From Dorea sp. 5-2 (lineage in GTDB: Bacteria > Bacillota > Clostridia > Lachnospirales > Lachnospiraceae), in assembly GCF_000403455.2 (NCBI RefSeq), contig NZ_KE159792.1, positions 105,346-169,345 on the forward strand: a stretch of DNA of 64,000 nucleotides, read 5' to 3'. A program made the position numbers and the translations under genes. Numbering within the stretch: the first letter of the stretch is position 1; each line of letters starts with the position of its first letter. Under the pieces are notes generated by a model. That model saw nothing but the letters and a program-made list of their open reading frames with translations. It had not been told where the DNA came from and searched no databases. Positions 32,830 through 42,988 of this stretch are shown here, one piece after another.

Positions 32830-34485
32830 ATGCTTGACAAAATTGGACAAGTAATAATAAACCGAAAGTATTATAAAGGTAAAGATATATATTCGGATGG
32901 GGATATAGAGGATTATTTGTTAGAAGTATGCAAACAAAATCGTCAAATGGAAGTATTGGATCGAAGTAAGGAGTGGCCTGTTCTATATCATTTATCTGAT
33001 ATCAGGGAGAATTTATTAGATTGGTATCCAATTTCAAAAGAGGATGACATTCTTGAAATTGGTTCTGGCTGTGGTGCGTTAACAGGTCTGCTAAGCCGAA
33101 AAGCAAGAACGGTCACCTGCATTGAATTATCTGAGAAAAGATCTCTGATTAATGCATATAGAAATAAAAACTGCGATAACGTTACAATATTTCTGGGTAA
33201 TTTTGAGGATATAATAATTGAAAATAAATATGATTATATAACATTGATTGGAGTGTGGGAATATGCTGGATTGTATATTTCAGGTGATAATCCTTATAAA
33301 TTAATGTTGCAAAAACTCAAGTCGTATTTAAAGGAAAATGGGAAAATAATTATTGCTATTGAGAATAAAATGGGCATTAAATATTGGAATGGAGCGGTTG
33401 AAGATCATAATGGGTTGAGATATGGAGGGCTTAATGACTATATAGGTTCAAAGAACGTTCGTACATTTTCAAAACAAGAAATAGAAGAAATGTTAGATGA
33501 GGTTGGATTTGATGAATTTCAGTTCTATTATCCTATGGCAGACTATAAGTTGCCGGATGTGATTTATTCCGACGAAATTATGCCTAAACCGGGTGAACTA
33601 AGATATTATCGCTGTGATTACAGCGATCCGAGAATTTATAATTTTAATGATGCGGTAGTATGTGATCAGCTTTGCAAAGATCATGTTTTTGATTATTTTG
33701 CGAATTCTTTTTTTGTTATATGTGGAGAAAAAGATAAGAAAATCGTATATGCAAAATATAATAAAAGCAGACGTGAAAAGTATAGAATTTTAACGGTCAT
33801 ATGCAATGAAAACGGTGATTATCATGTCAGGAAAAAAGCGCTTGATAAAGCGGCAGAAGATCACATTTTGAGTTTGAAGAAGAATGGGGAATTATTTGCT
33901 GGAAGCATGGAGAAGCTTCATGTTGTTGAAGGAGAAATTAGAGGAAAAGAATATCAGATGGATTATATTGACGGTATTGATATAGATTCATATTTGTTCA
34001 ATTTACGTCATAAAAAGGAAGAACTGCTTAGAGAAATATACAAGATTTTAACAGATTATTTGATGCCAAAGGAAACAGATCTCTTTGAATTTTATATAAC
34101 AGATGAGTTTAGAAATGTTTTTGGCAGTATTGCCCCGGAACACAGTAAAAGTTTAAGAGTAACTAATGTCGATATCATATTTTCCAATTTGAGATTATGT
34201 AATGGAAGAATGTACTGTTTTGATAATGAATGGGTTTTTACCTTTCCTGTTCCATATGAGTATGTGATATGGAGACTTTTGGTGGATTTTTATGAAAAGT
34301 ACGCAGCATATTTGAGATCATCTATTGAGTGGCTGGATTTTATTGATTATTTCGGGATAAGTAAAGGAAATAACAGAATATATCGTGAAATGGATGTCTG
34401 CTTTAGCCGTTATGTGTATAATGAAAGATTTTATTTGGATAATTATAGACAAATGATAATCAATAATAATATAACATGGAGTTAA
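32830..34485 (+). CDS. Methyltransferase fused to a kinase-like domain
   Basis: 551 residues. The N-terminal domain (residues ~75-250) is a class I methyltransferase: DDILEIGSGCGALTGLLS, VTCIELSEKRSLINA, YDYITLIGVWEYAGLY. From ~300 a kinase-like fold follows: KIVYAKYNK (possible ATP-lysine strand), TNVDIIFSNLRLC (catalytic-loop-like Asp and Asn) and MYCFDNEWVF (metal-binding Asp). The order methyltransferase then kinase recalls WbdD, which caps O-antigen chains. Substrate unknown. Good GAGG site before ATG 32830. Confidence 0.65.
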   Translation: MLDKIGQVIINRKYYKGKDIYSDGDIEDYLLEVCKQNRQMEVLDRSKEWPVLYHLSDIRENLLDWYPISKEDDILEIGSGCGALTGLLSRKARTVTCIELSEKRSLINAYRNKNCDNVTIFLGNFEDIIIENKYDYITLIGVWEYAGLYISGDNPYKLMLQKLKSYLKENGKIIIAIENKMGIKYWNGAVEDHNGLRYGGLNDYIGSKNVRTFSKQEIEEMLDEVGFDEFQFYYPMADYKLPDVIYSDEIMPKPGELRYYRCDYSDPRIYNFNDAVVCDQLCKDHVFDYFANSFFVICGEKDKKIVYAKYNKSRREKYRILTVICNENGDYHVRKKALDKAAEDHILSLKKNGELFAGSMEKLHVVEGEIRGKEYQMDYIDGIDIDSYLFNLRHKKEELLREIYKILTDYLMPKETDLFEFYITDEFRNVFGSIAPEHSKSLRVTNVDIIFSNLRLCNGRMYCFDNEWVFTFPVPYEYVIWRLLVDFYEKYAAYLRSSIEWLDFIDYFGISKGNNRIYREMDVCFSRYVYNERFYLDNYRQMIINNNITWS

Positions 34486-34508
34486 GAAAGGGGAATCGGC
34501 AAAGAGAA

Positions 34509-36044
34509 ATGAAAGTTATTGCGTTATATCTCCCACAGTTTCATAAAGTGCCTGAAAATGAAGCTTGGTGGGGAAAAGATTTTACAGATTGGGTATCTAC
34601 AAAAAACGGTATGCCTCTGTATCCCGGTCATTATCAGCCGCATATTCCACTTAATGAGAATTATTATGATCTTTTGGATAAAAATAGCATGAGGTGGCAG
34701 GCTGGATTATTGCAGGAATATCAGGTAGATGGATTATGCTTTTATCATTATTGGTTTAAAGATGGGAAACAAATGTTGGAGAAACCGGCACAGAATTTGC
34801 TGGAATGGAATGATATCAATATTCCATTCTGTTTTTGTTGGGCGAATACATCGTGGGCCAGATCGTGGGCAAAAATGAAAGATGTCGATTATTGGATCAA
34901 TGAGGATGAGATTCAAGTGACAGAAGATGGAAAAGCGTTGTTAATTGAACAGACTTATGGAAGTAAATTGGATTGGAAAATACATTTTGATTATCTTCTG
35001 CCCTTTTTTAAGGACTCAAGATATATACGGGTGGATAATAAGCCCGTTATATGGATTTACCGAATGGATTTAGTTGATTGTCTGGCAGAAATGGTCGAAT
35101 ATTGGAGAATACTGGCGGTAGAGAATGGACTAGAAGGCATCTATTTGATAGGTTCATATTATCAGCCGGAAAATGTTGACGTATTGGATGCAGCAGTTAT
35201 TTACGAACCAGGAGAAATACTTCCGAAAGTACCATATTCTAGAGTTGAGGGGACGGGGGCTGCAATTTACAGTTACGATACATATTGGAATAAAAGTATC
35301 ACACGAGATTATGCAGATATAAAAACATACTATACAGGTCTCGTAAATTATGATGACACTCCTAGACAAGGTAAGAATGGGAATGTGATAAGCGGTACGC
35401 CCAAGCAGTTTGAGAAGTGGTTAAAAAGACTTCTTAAGAAGAGTGAGGATCAAGGTAATGAGTTGGTTTTTCTCAACGCATGGAATGAGTGGGGGGAAGG
35501 AAATCATTTAGAACCAGATGAGAAATATGAATATAAATACCTTGAGGCAATAAAAAGCGCGAAGCAGGGGTATAAATCGGTTAAACAGGATGAGTTTCGA
35601 GTAACACCATTATCTAATGAGCAAATATTGGAATTTAATTTTTATAAACGAGCAACTGAAAAAACTCAAACCAACATAGATATTTTAAGTGTTTGGATAA
35701 AACTGATGAATCATGGAATATCATTAGTAAAACATCCTGTATTTGAGAATATATCTCATGTTGCGATTTATGGGTATGGAATTATAGGGAAGCTTTTAAA
35801 AGATGCTCTGGATACTCAAAATATAGCAGTAGATTATTTTCTTGATAAAAATGCAGACAAATTTAATCGAAATGACGAGATAATTCCATTAACAGACACG
35901 ATTCCAAAGGTTGATTTGATTATAGTATCCTTGCCCAATTACTATGATGAGATTATAAATCAATTCCAGAAATACAGCATATCAAATTATATTTTAGTAG
36001 ATGAGATAATTAGCGAATTAGAAAGAATGTATATTCATGATTGA
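34509..36044 (+). CDS. WbsX/GH99-like protein with C-terminal Rossmann module
   Basis: 511 residues. The N-terminal ~370 residues match the WbsX/GH99-like family found in polysaccharide loci: KVIALYLPQFHKVPENEAWW, GHYQPHIPLN, DGLCFYHYWF, FCFCWANTSWARSW, FLNAWNEWGEGNHLEPD. The last ~105 residues are the Rossmann module (HVAIYGYGIIGKLLKDALD). Its paralogue at 44800 lacks the module. ATG 34476, overlapping the previous stop, is an alternative start. Family activity is unproven; glycosyltransferase or glycosidase are both suggested. Confidence 0.8.
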   Translation: MKVIALYLPQFHKVPENEAWWGKDFTDWVSTKNGMPLYPGHYQPHIPLNENYYDLLDKNSMRWQAGLLQEYQVDGLCFYHYWFKDGKQMLEKPAQNLLEWNDINIPFCFCWANTSWARSWAKMKDVDYWINEDEIQVTEDGKALLIEQTYGSKLDWKIHFDYLLPFFKDSRYIRVDNKPVIWIYRMDLVDCLAEMVEYWRILAVENGLEGIYLIGSYYQPENVDVLDAAVIYEPGEILPKVPYSRVEGTGAAIYSYDTYWNKSITRDYADIKTYYTGLVNYDDTPRQGKNGNVISGTPKQFEKWLKRLLKKSEDQGNELVFLNAWNEWGEGNHLEPDEKYEYKYLEAIKSAKQGYKSVKQDEFRVTPLSNEQILEFNFYKRATEKTQTNIDILSVWIKLMNHGISLVKHPVFENISHVAIYGYGIIGKLLKDALDTQNIAVDYFLDKNADKFNRNDEIIPLTDTIPKVDLIIVSLPNYYDEIINQFQKYSISNYILVDEIISELERMYIHD

Positions 36045-37326
36045 TATTATTACAAAATTAAAACGTATCTGTAATCACAGTAATGTATATCTCTATGGTG
36101 CAGGAATGTATGGAAAAATACTTTATGCCTATATTTTGGAGCAGAATATAGGCTGTATTGATAATTTTATTGTGAGTGAATCAGATACGCAACGAATCCT
36201 TTTCGGGAAAAATGTTATTACATTAGAAGAATATTCAGTACAACGGTCTGTTGCTGCTGATCAGGCTAAAAGGGATATGATAATAATTGCTGTATCAGAA
36301 AAGTACAGCACAGAAGTAGTACGACAGCTTGAAGATAGGGAACTGCATAATCATGTATCACTTACAAAAAAGGAGTGGGAAGTAATGGAAGGAGAAGTTC
36401 TCTTTGACTGGATTACTCCACGGAAAAATATTGCTGTTCTGATGTATCATAGGATTATAGAATCGGATTATAATTTTTGGAAATTAAACGTTTCTCCCAC
36501 AATATTTGAAAAACATATGCGGTTTATCAGTGAAAATTACAAAATTTTGAGATTAGAGGAAGATTGGAAAGAGATAGTTGAACCGAATCAAAGATATGTT
36601 GTGATTACTTTCGATGATGGATATGTGGACAACTATCGGTTTGCACTGCCGATTTTGGAAAAATATCATATTCCAGCTACAGTCTTTGTCAGCACCAACT
36701 TGATAGATACAAATGAAATGTACTGGTGGGATGAACTGGAAAAAATATTTATTGTTAATAAATATCTTGGTGAATTTGTGTTTGAGGGTATTTCATACAA
36801 AATTACGGATTCAGATACTAGAGAAGAAGCTTGTCTTACAATCAGAAATTATATAAAAGCTCAGAATCTGAAGAAACAAAGAGCGAGTATTATCAAACTA
36901 CGGTCAATATTGGGGGCAGAACGAACAGAAACTTCTGAGCTTAGGTGTATGAATACACAGGAATTAGCCAGAATGGCTGAATCGCCATATGTAACGATTG
37001 GAGGTCACACAAAATCACATTTATCTATGGGAGACATTCATTCGAGGGAATTGTTATGTTCGGAGATAACGGAAGGATTAGATATACTAGAGAAAAAGAT
37101 TGGAAAAGAGATTAATGTATTTGCGTATCCTTTTGGAGGAATTGAAGACCGATGTGATGCAGCAGATAAAATATTATCCGAATGCGGAATAAAGAAGTCT
37201 GTGTTGGTAAGGAACGGGAATGTCAGTGTGAACGATGCGATGTATAATCTTCCGCGTCATATGGTTTTAGAGTCGGAGGACATTGAAAAGAAGATGAGAA
37301 AAATATGGGGAGTATACGGGGAATGA
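36037..37326 (+). CDS. Rossmann module fused to a polysaccharide deacetylase
   Basis: 429 residues. The N-terminal ~115 residues are the Rossmann module (VYLYGAGMYGKILYAYIL). The rest is a NodB-type deacetylase: VLMYHRI, YVVITFDDGYVDNYRFAL (the DD metal-binding motif), GGHTKSHLSMG (the HxxxH motif) and FAYPFGGIEDRCDAA. It should remove N- or O-acetyl groups from a glycan or precursor. It has no signal peptide, so it acts in the cytoplasm, which is unusual for this family and suits lipid-linked precursors. The start overlaps the previous stop. Confidence 0.85.
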   Translation: MIDIITKLKRICNHSNVYLYGAGMYGKILYAYILEQNIGCIDNFIVSESDTQRILFGKNVITLEEYSVQRSVAADQAKRDMIIIAVSEKYSTEVVRQLEDRELHNHVSLTKKEWEVMEGEVLFDWITPRKNIAVLMYHRIIESDYNFWKLNVSPTIFEKHMRFISENYKILRLEEDWKEIVEPNQRYVVITFDDGYVDNYRFALPILEKYHIPATVFVSTNLIDTNEMYWWDELEKIFIVNKYLGEFVFEGISYKITDSDTREEACLTIRNYIKAQNLKKQRASIIKLRSILGAERTETSELRCMNTQELARMAESPYVTIGGHTKSHLSMGDIHSRELLCSEITEGLDILEKKIGKEINVFAYPFGGIEDRCDAADKILSECGIKKSVLVRNGNVSVNDAMYNLPRHMVLESEDIEKKMRKIWGVYGE

Positions 37327-38405
37327 AAGAAAAAGTGATTTTGTTTGGAGCAGGACAACTGTTTGCCGAACGCAGGACATTGATTGAGGAAAAGGATGAA
37401 GTAATATGTATTTTAGATAATCTTGCAGAGGAAAAAACGGATTCTTTTCTTAAAATCGCTCTACCCGACGAGTTAATGTTTCTGCCCGACGGACCTATTA
37501 TTATAATGTCTGATTATTTTGTGCAGATGGTTCTTCAAGTAAGCCGAATCATTGGGATAAGTGAATGTAACAAAAGAATAAGGATAGGAAGAGTTTATTA
37601 TCCAATAGAAGAAGATGAAAAGCTATTGGCTTGTGAGAACTTACAGATAACTGTTGAATCGAATAAAGTATATTGTATTTTAGATAGTAATGAAAGAATT
37701 TTATTGGATGATAAAAATTATTTAAAAAATATATATCGTACAGTGACAAGAAGGAAAGATATCCTGCTTGACAAACTTATTTCAATGAAAGCGCAGCCTG
37801 TCGACGCATATTTTGGAAGGAAAAGAGGAGAACCTGTAGATAGATATTATATTGAAAAATTCCTTGAAAAACATAAGCGGCTTATTTGTGGAAAATGCCT
37901 GGAAATTGCTGAAGATGTCTATACAAAGCAATTTGGACAAGATCGTGTGACAGATTCAATAATGCTTCATGTTGAAGGATGGGGGAATAATGTAATAAAG
38001 GGAAACTTAGAGACTGGGGACGGTATCAATACAGAAACATATGATACCATGATTATTACACAGACATTAATGTTTATTTATAATGTGGAGTCTGCTGTAA
38101 GGCATATATATAAAGGGCTGAAAAAAGGAGGAGCTGCGCTTATAACAGTATCTGGTATATCACAAATAGCCAGATATGATGACGATAATTGGGGAATGTT
38201 CCATTCATTTTATTTAAGCGGTCTGAAACGAATCTTTTATCCTGTTTTTGGGGAAGAAAATGTAGAAATTATTCATTATGGAAATGTTAAAACTGCCATG
38301 GCATTTTTGTATGGGGCGGCACGAGAAGAATTGTGTGAAGATGATTTTAGTGTTAATGATATGGATTATCCAATTATATACGGTATTTGTGCAATAAAAA
38401 AATAA
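37323..38405 (+). CDS. Rossmann module fused to a methyltransferase-like domain
   Basis: 360 residues. The N-terminal ~100 residues are the module (VILFGAGQLFAERRTLIE, VICILDNLAEE). The C-terminal domain resembles class I methyltransferases of glycan loci: KCLEIAEDVYTKQFGQDRV, ETYDTMIITQTLMFIYNVES and GLKKGGAALITVSGISQIAR. The SAM-binding glycine motif is atypical (EIAEDV), so activity is uncertain. It is a paralogue of the gene at 57800. The ATG 37323 overlaps the previous stop as ATGA. Confidence 0.7.
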   Translation: MKEKVILFGAGQLFAERRTLIEEKDEVICILDNLAEEKTDSFLKIALPDELMFLPDGPIIIMSDYFVQMVLQVSRIIGISECNKRIRIGRVYYPIEEDEKLLACENLQITVESNKVYCILDSNERILLDDKNYLKNIYRTVTRRKDILLDKLISMKAQPVDAYFGRKRGEPVDRYYIEKFLEKHKRLICGKCLEIAEDVYTKQFGQDRVTDSIMLHVEGWGNNVIKGNLETGDGINTETYDTMIITQTLMFIYNVESAVRHIYKGLKKGGAALITVSGISQIARYDDDNWGMFHSFYLSGLKRIFYPVFGEENVEIIHYGNVKTAMAFLYGAAREELCEDDFSVNDMDYPIIYGICAIKK

Positions 38406-38442
38406 ATTATTAAGAATTGGTTACTGTCCAAAGGAGGAGAAT

Positions 38443-39825
38443 TTGAAGATTATTGTATTTGGCCTGGGTGATATTTACAATAAAGTAAAACATTATTTTT
38501 ACCAAGAAAAAACTGAAATTGTAGCTTTAATTGATAATAATCAGATTCTTTTTGGGACTTTGATAGACGGTTATAAGGTAGATGATCCAAAGCATATACA
38601 GAATTATCAATACGATTATATAGTGGTTACGAGTAATTATGCTGTAGAGATGAAAAGGCAATTGATTGAATTTGGAGTTTTTCCGGATAAGATTATTCAT
38701 TATGGGGATTTTCTCGGGAGATTTCCAATAACAGCAGAGGAATCATTATCAGGCGTGCGGTGTTCAGGTGTGCTGATTTTATCAAATGGTTTGGGATATC
38801 ACGGTGGTTCTATGACATGTATGACTTTAGCACGTATATTAAGTCAAAATGGTTATAAGATTACACTTGCAATTCCTAGTGCAGATCAAAAATTTTTGGA
38901 TGAGATATCGTCAGAGGAAAGTATAAAAGTAATTATTATAGAAAATCTTGAATTTTTAAGTGAAGAAAATTTGGAGTGGACCAATGGGTACACTTATATT
39001 CTGGCAAACACATTTGAGATGGTTCGCTGTGCTGTTAAGCTGGCCAGGAAGAGAAAAGTATATTTGTGGCTTCATGAAAGTATGGATACATATATTGCTT
39101 ATGAATATTGGCATGAAGAAATTGCAAATGGACTTGAAAATGATAAACTGATCATAGGTGCTGTCAGCGATGTGGCAAAGAGTAATTTTTTAAGTAAATA
39201 TCTCAAGAAAAAGAAAGTAGAACTTTTACCATATGGAATTGATGACAGGTACTTGGAAAAAGATTTTCGTATAGGAAAAAGAATTATAACATTTACGATT
39301 ATTGCATTGCATATTCCGTTAAAGGGATTGGATGTGTTATTCGATGCTTTGCAACATATTCCAACAGAGGCAGGGAATCAATGCAGATTTTTGTTTGTGG
39401 GTAAAACATTCGACAATGACTATGGAAAAAGTATCATAAACCATATTGATAAAAATACTAATTGTAAATATCTTGGAGAATTATCGAGAGAAGAAGTATT
39501 CGATGTATATTCTGAAACAGATATTCTAATAATTCCATCGCGCCGTGATTCACTGCCGTTAGTTGCAACAGAAGGTATGATGTTGAAAAAACCATGTATT
39601 ATTTCAGATACTGTAGGCACGGCAAGGTATATAAAGCATAAGTACAATGGGCTGATTTTTGAAAATGAAAATAGCAGAGAATTAGCGGGAGTGATTTGTT
39701 GGTGTTTGAAAAATAGAGAAGCACTACAGGTAATTGCTGAAAATGCAAGAAAGACTTATGAAACATGGTTTACTATGGAGAAGTTTGAAGCCAGAACCAT
39801 GGATGTTATTCGGGAACTTTCATGA
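38443..39825 (+). CDS. Rossmann module fused to a GT4 glycosyltransferase
   Basis: 460 residues. The module spans ~1-95 (KIIVFGLGDIYNKVKHYFY). A GT-B glycosyltransferase of family 4 type follows: GVLILSNGLGYHGGSMTCMT, YLWLHESMDTY, ELLPYGIDDRYLEK, then the EX7E-like donor site in IPSRRDSLPLVATEGMMLKK. TTG 38443 has AAGGAGGAG just upstream. The truncated gene at 48462 is its closest relative in the window. Donor and acceptor are unknown. Confidence 0.8.
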   Translation: MKIIVFGLGDIYNKVKHYFYQEKTEIVALIDNNQILFGTLIDGYKVDDPKHIQNYQYDYIVVTSNYAVEMKRQLIEFGVFPDKIIHYGDFLGRFPITAEESLSGVRCSGVLILSNGLGYHGGSMTCMTLARILSQNGYKITLAIPSADQKFLDEISSEESIKVIIIENLEFLSEENLEWTNGYTYILANTFEMVRCAVKLARKRKVYLWLHESMDTYIAYEYWHEEIANGLENDKLIIGAVSDVAKSNFLSKYLKKKKVELLPYGIDDRYLEKDFRIGKRIITFTIIALHIPLKGLDVLFDALQHIPTEAGNQCRFLFVGKTFDNDYGKSIINHIDKNTNCKYLGELSREEVFDVYSETDILIIPSRRDSLPLVATEGMMLKKPCIISDTVGTARYIKHKYNGLIFENENSRELAGVICWCLKNREALQVIAENARKTYETWFTMEKFEARTMDVIRELS

Positions 39826-39854
39826 AGCCAAAGGAAAGTGAAGGAAGGAAAAAC

Positions 39855-41558
39855 ATGAAATATATTATATACGGTATAAACAGAGTTGCCAAAGATTTTC
39901 TCTACATTTTTGACCGATCAGAGGTCCTCTATTTTACAGATGACGGGCCTGTCCCGAACGAATATCTTGGCCGTAAAGTGAAGCCTTTAAAGGACGCATT
40001 GCTGGACAAGTCTTATGACAAGATCATCATCTGTGACTTTGACAAAACAGACAAGGAAAAAAGACTTCAGGAAAAGGGATTAAGGAGAAACCAGGATTAT
40101 CTCTATGAAGAGGATTTTTTTGAAAGCCTGGATGGATTCCATATCCCATCTGGCCGTAAGCTGGCGGTATGGGGGACAGGACAGGTCGCGTTATCTTTTG
40201 ACCAGTGGCGCCGTACAGCCTTAGAATACAAGGTTGACGTGCATATCGATAATAACCGGACAAAGAAGGAGTTCCAGGGCGTTCCGGTTCTGTCTCCGGA
40301 CCATATATCCGATTGGAAGGAATACTTCATTATCATTGCAGTGGTAAAAGACAGAGAGATTAAAGCCCAGCTTGACGCGATGGGGCTGATACAGGGGGAA
40401 GATTATGTCAATTACCAGAAGATCATAGGACAGCCTTCCCGTATGCTGAGGCAGACGATATTTGACAGGTCCTTTTATGAGTTAGACTGCCGGACAATGC
40501 TGAACCATCTGGAGATCCTGAATGGAGGGAATACCAGATGCTGCTGTACGACCTTCGTGAGCCAGGACTTGGACAATATCTTGGAAAAGAATGTACAGGA
40601 GGTATGGAATTCCAGCCTGCATAAGATTATGTGCCTGTCAACAGAGAACCGGACATATACGTTCTGCGATAAAAGCATGTGCCCTCTGTTCGTAGCGAAT
40701 AAAGATAAAGGCATAGACGGCAGAACAGGAGCAGAAGGGCAGGCATACAGACAGATGTCGCCATACCCGGAGGTATTAGCGCTGGGATACGATCCTTCCT
40801 GCAATCTTTCATGCAGTACCTGCCGCAGGGAAGTGCATTTTGCAAAGGGACAGGAGCTTGTGCTGGTCAACCGGGTTGCAGAACAGGTAAAAGAAGAGTA
40901 TCTGCCTCACTGCAAATTCCTGATCATGGCAGGGGATGGAGAAGTATTTGCAAGCCCTTCCTATCGTGCGGTATACGAATCCAACCAGTGTGATCCAAAG
41001 TATATCCGCCTGTTGTCTAACGGGATGCTGTTTACGCCAAAGAACTGGGAGCGTTTCATTGCAGGAAAGACCGGGAAGATCATGCTGACAGTCTCTGTAG
41101 ATGCCGCCACGAAGCAGACCTATGAACGGATCCGAAGAAACGGCAGCTTTGACATACTAAAGGAGAACATGGAGTTTGCAGCAGAGCTAAGAAAGCGCAG
41201 AGAACTCAGCTATTTCCGCATGAACTTTGTAGTGCAGAAAGAAAATTACCAGGAAATGATACCTTTTGTACAGTGGGGGGAAGAACTGGGGGTAGATGAG
41301 ATATTCTTCACCAAGATACTGAACTGGGGAACCTATACGCCGGAGGAATTCGCGGGAATCAGCATGATGGAGCCGGACGGGATCACGCCGAAGCCGGAAT
41401 TGAAAAAGGTGCTTGCGCATCCAGTGATGCAGAGCAGGATCGCAGACCTGGGGACGATACAGTATGCCCATAAAGCAGACGAGATCAATGTGGTGGAAAA
41501 TTATTATATGTGGGAACTGGAGAAGCGTGGAGGGAGGCTGTTTACAGAAAGCCTATGA
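39855..41558 (+). CDS. Double Rossmann module fused to radical SAM enzyme
   Basis: 567 residues. Two modules lie in tandem: ~1-95 (KYIIYGINRVAKDFLYIF) and ~95-195 (KLAVWGTGQVALSFDQWR). A Cys-rich SPASM-like stretch follows (GGNTRCCCTTFVSQ, NRTYTFCDKSMCPLF). Then comes the radical SAM core with LGYDPSCNLSCSTCRREV (CxxxCxxC) and AGDGEVFASPSYRAV. An auxiliary-cluster region before the core rather than after is unusual. ATG 39855 follows AAGGAAGG. Base composition turns GC-richer from this gene on. Confidence 0.75.
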   Translation: MKYIIYGINRVAKDFLYIFDRSEVLYFTDDGPVPNEYLGRKVKPLKDALLDKSYDKIIICDFDKTDKEKRLQEKGLRRNQDYLYEEDFFESLDGFHIPSGRKLAVWGTGQVALSFDQWRRTALEYKVDVHIDNNRTKKEFQGVPVLSPDHISDWKEYFIIIAVVKDREIKAQLDAMGLIQGEDYVNYQKIIGQPSRMLRQTIFDRSFYELDCRTMLNHLEILNGGNTRCCCTTFVSQDLDNILEKNVQEVWNSSLHKIMCLSTENRTYTFCDKSMCPLFVANKDKGIDGRTGAEGQAYRQMSPYPEVLALGYDPSCNLSCSTCRREVHFAKGQELVLVNRVAEQVKEEYLPHCKFLIMAGDGEVFASPSYRAVYESNQCDPKYIRLLSNGMLFTPKNWERFIAGKTGKIMLTVSVDAATKQTYERIRRNGSFDILKENMEFAAELRKRRELSYFRMNFVVQKENYQEMIPFVQWGEELGVDEIFFTKILNWGTYTPEEFAGISMMEPDGITPKPELKKVLAHPVMQSRIADLGTIQYAHKADEINVVENYYMWELEKRGGRLFTESL

Positions 41559-42988
41559 AAAAGATTCTGATCTATAACTGGGTTCCTTTTGATGAGACGG
41601 AGAATAAAGGAGGGGGAGTATCCGTATATACCAAGAACCTGATCCGGCATCTGATCCGCCGGGATGACCTGGAAGTTTACTTTTTAAGTTCAGGAAGGGC
41701 ATACGATATCCGGAAAAAGGGGACTTTTATTGAGCCTTCGGAAAATATATTCGGAGATAAATGCCGCAGTTTTCAGATCGTCAATTCTCCTGTGCTGTCC
41801 TCGGCACGGTTAAGCTTTACGTCCCTTTGGAGGGAAAATGAAGACGTTATCTTGAAACAGGTCGTCAGACAGTTTTTCCTGGAAGAAGGGGGATTTGATA
41901 TCGTACATTTTCAGAACCTGGAAGGCTTGTCTCTGGGCGTGCTTGCGTTGAAGGAGGAGTTCCCTGGTACAAGGTTCATCTATTCTCTGCATAATTACTA
42001 TCCGTTTTGCCCCGGTGTCACACTGTGGAAGGCTGATTCACATAATTGCAGGGAGAAAAGATGCGGGGAGGGCTGTATAGGCTGTATGCCGGGAGATGTA
42101 CATAGATGGAAAGTGATCTTAAATCAGTGGATAAATTACAGGAAACAGCGGGGGGAGCAGATCAGTCCGGCCTGGGGGCTGGTACAGTGTATGTCGGAGA
42201 AGGCATGTGCTGTATGGGACAGCCGAAGGGACGGGAAGATCTCGGTAAAGAAAAGGAAGAGACTGATCAAAGCGCTCAGAAGGTTCCGGGAAGGAAATGT
42301 GACATATCTGAACCGATATATGGATCTGATCCTTGCCGTTTCCCAAAGGACGGCAGAGATAGCGGCAGATCATGGGCTGGAGAGAGAAAAAGTAGTTGTA
42401 AGTTATATCGGAACGGAAGCGGCCGAAAACCAGAAGTGCGCCAGCGCTTATCCGTCTGATGGAAACATACTGCGTATCTGTTATCTTGGATATATGAGAA
42501 AGGAAAAAGGATTTCAATTTTTGATAGAAGCGTTAGAAAAAATGCCGGAGCAGACCGCAGAGAGGATAGATCTGACACTTGCGGCCAAGATAACAGACCA
42601 GACAATGAAAAAGCGCATCGCAGGTTTGAGGAAAAGGCTCGCAGGGGTTATGGTCTATGACGGTTATACACATGACAGACTGCCTCAGATACTGGAGAAT
42701 GTTCAGCTTGGGATCATTCCGCCCTTGTGGGAAGATAATCTGCCCCAGGTAGCGATCGAGATGAGAGCGCAGGGGATCCCATTGCTTGTCAGTGATGCGG
42801 GAGGCGCAAAGGAGCTTACTTTATCAAAAGAGTTTGTGTTTGCCGCGGGGGATGTGGATGACTTTATCAGCAGACTTTCGGCGCTGGCAGAGTGTCCGGA
42901 CAAGCTGGCGGATTACTGGAACAGCGCACCGGAGCTGACCACGATGGAAGCGCATATAAGGGAACTGGCGGTATATTATGGGGGATAG
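41555..42988 (+). CDS. GT4 glycosyltransferase
   Basis: 477 residues. The N-terminal GT-B domain starts KKILIYNWVPFDETENKGGG and has FIYSLHNYYPFCPGVTLW with a Cys-rich stretch (HNCREKRCGEGCIGCMPGD) typical of a subset of GT4 enzymes. The C-terminal donor domain has ICYLGYMRKEKGFQFLIEAL and PLWEDNLPQVAIEMRAQG (EX7E-like). Start ATG 41555 overlaps the previous stop. Cytoplasmic, transferring a sugar to a lipid- or protein-linked acceptor; specificity unknown. Confidence 0.85.
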   Translation: MKKILIYNWVPFDETENKGGGVSVYTKNLIRHLIRRDDLEVYFLSSGRAYDIRKKGTFIEPSENIFGDKCRSFQIVNSPVLSSARLSFTSLWRENEDVILKQVVRQFFLEEGGFDIVHFQNLEGLSLGVLALKEEFPGTRFIYSLHNYYPFCPGVTLWKADSHNCREKRCGEGCIGCMPGDVHRWKVILNQWINYRKQRGEQISPAWGLVQCMSEKACAVWDSRRDGKISVKKRKRLIKALRRFREGNVTYLNRYMDLILAVSQRTAEIAADHGLEREKVVVSYIGTEAAENQKCASAYPSDGNILRICYLGYMRKEKGFQFLIEALEKMPEQTAERIDLTLAAKITDQTMKKRIAGLRKRLAGVMVYDGYTHDRLPQILENVQLGIIPPLWEDNLPQVAIEMRAQGIPLLVSDAGGAKELTLSKEFVFAAGDVDDFISRLSALAECPDKLADYWNSAPELTTMEAHIRELAVYYGG

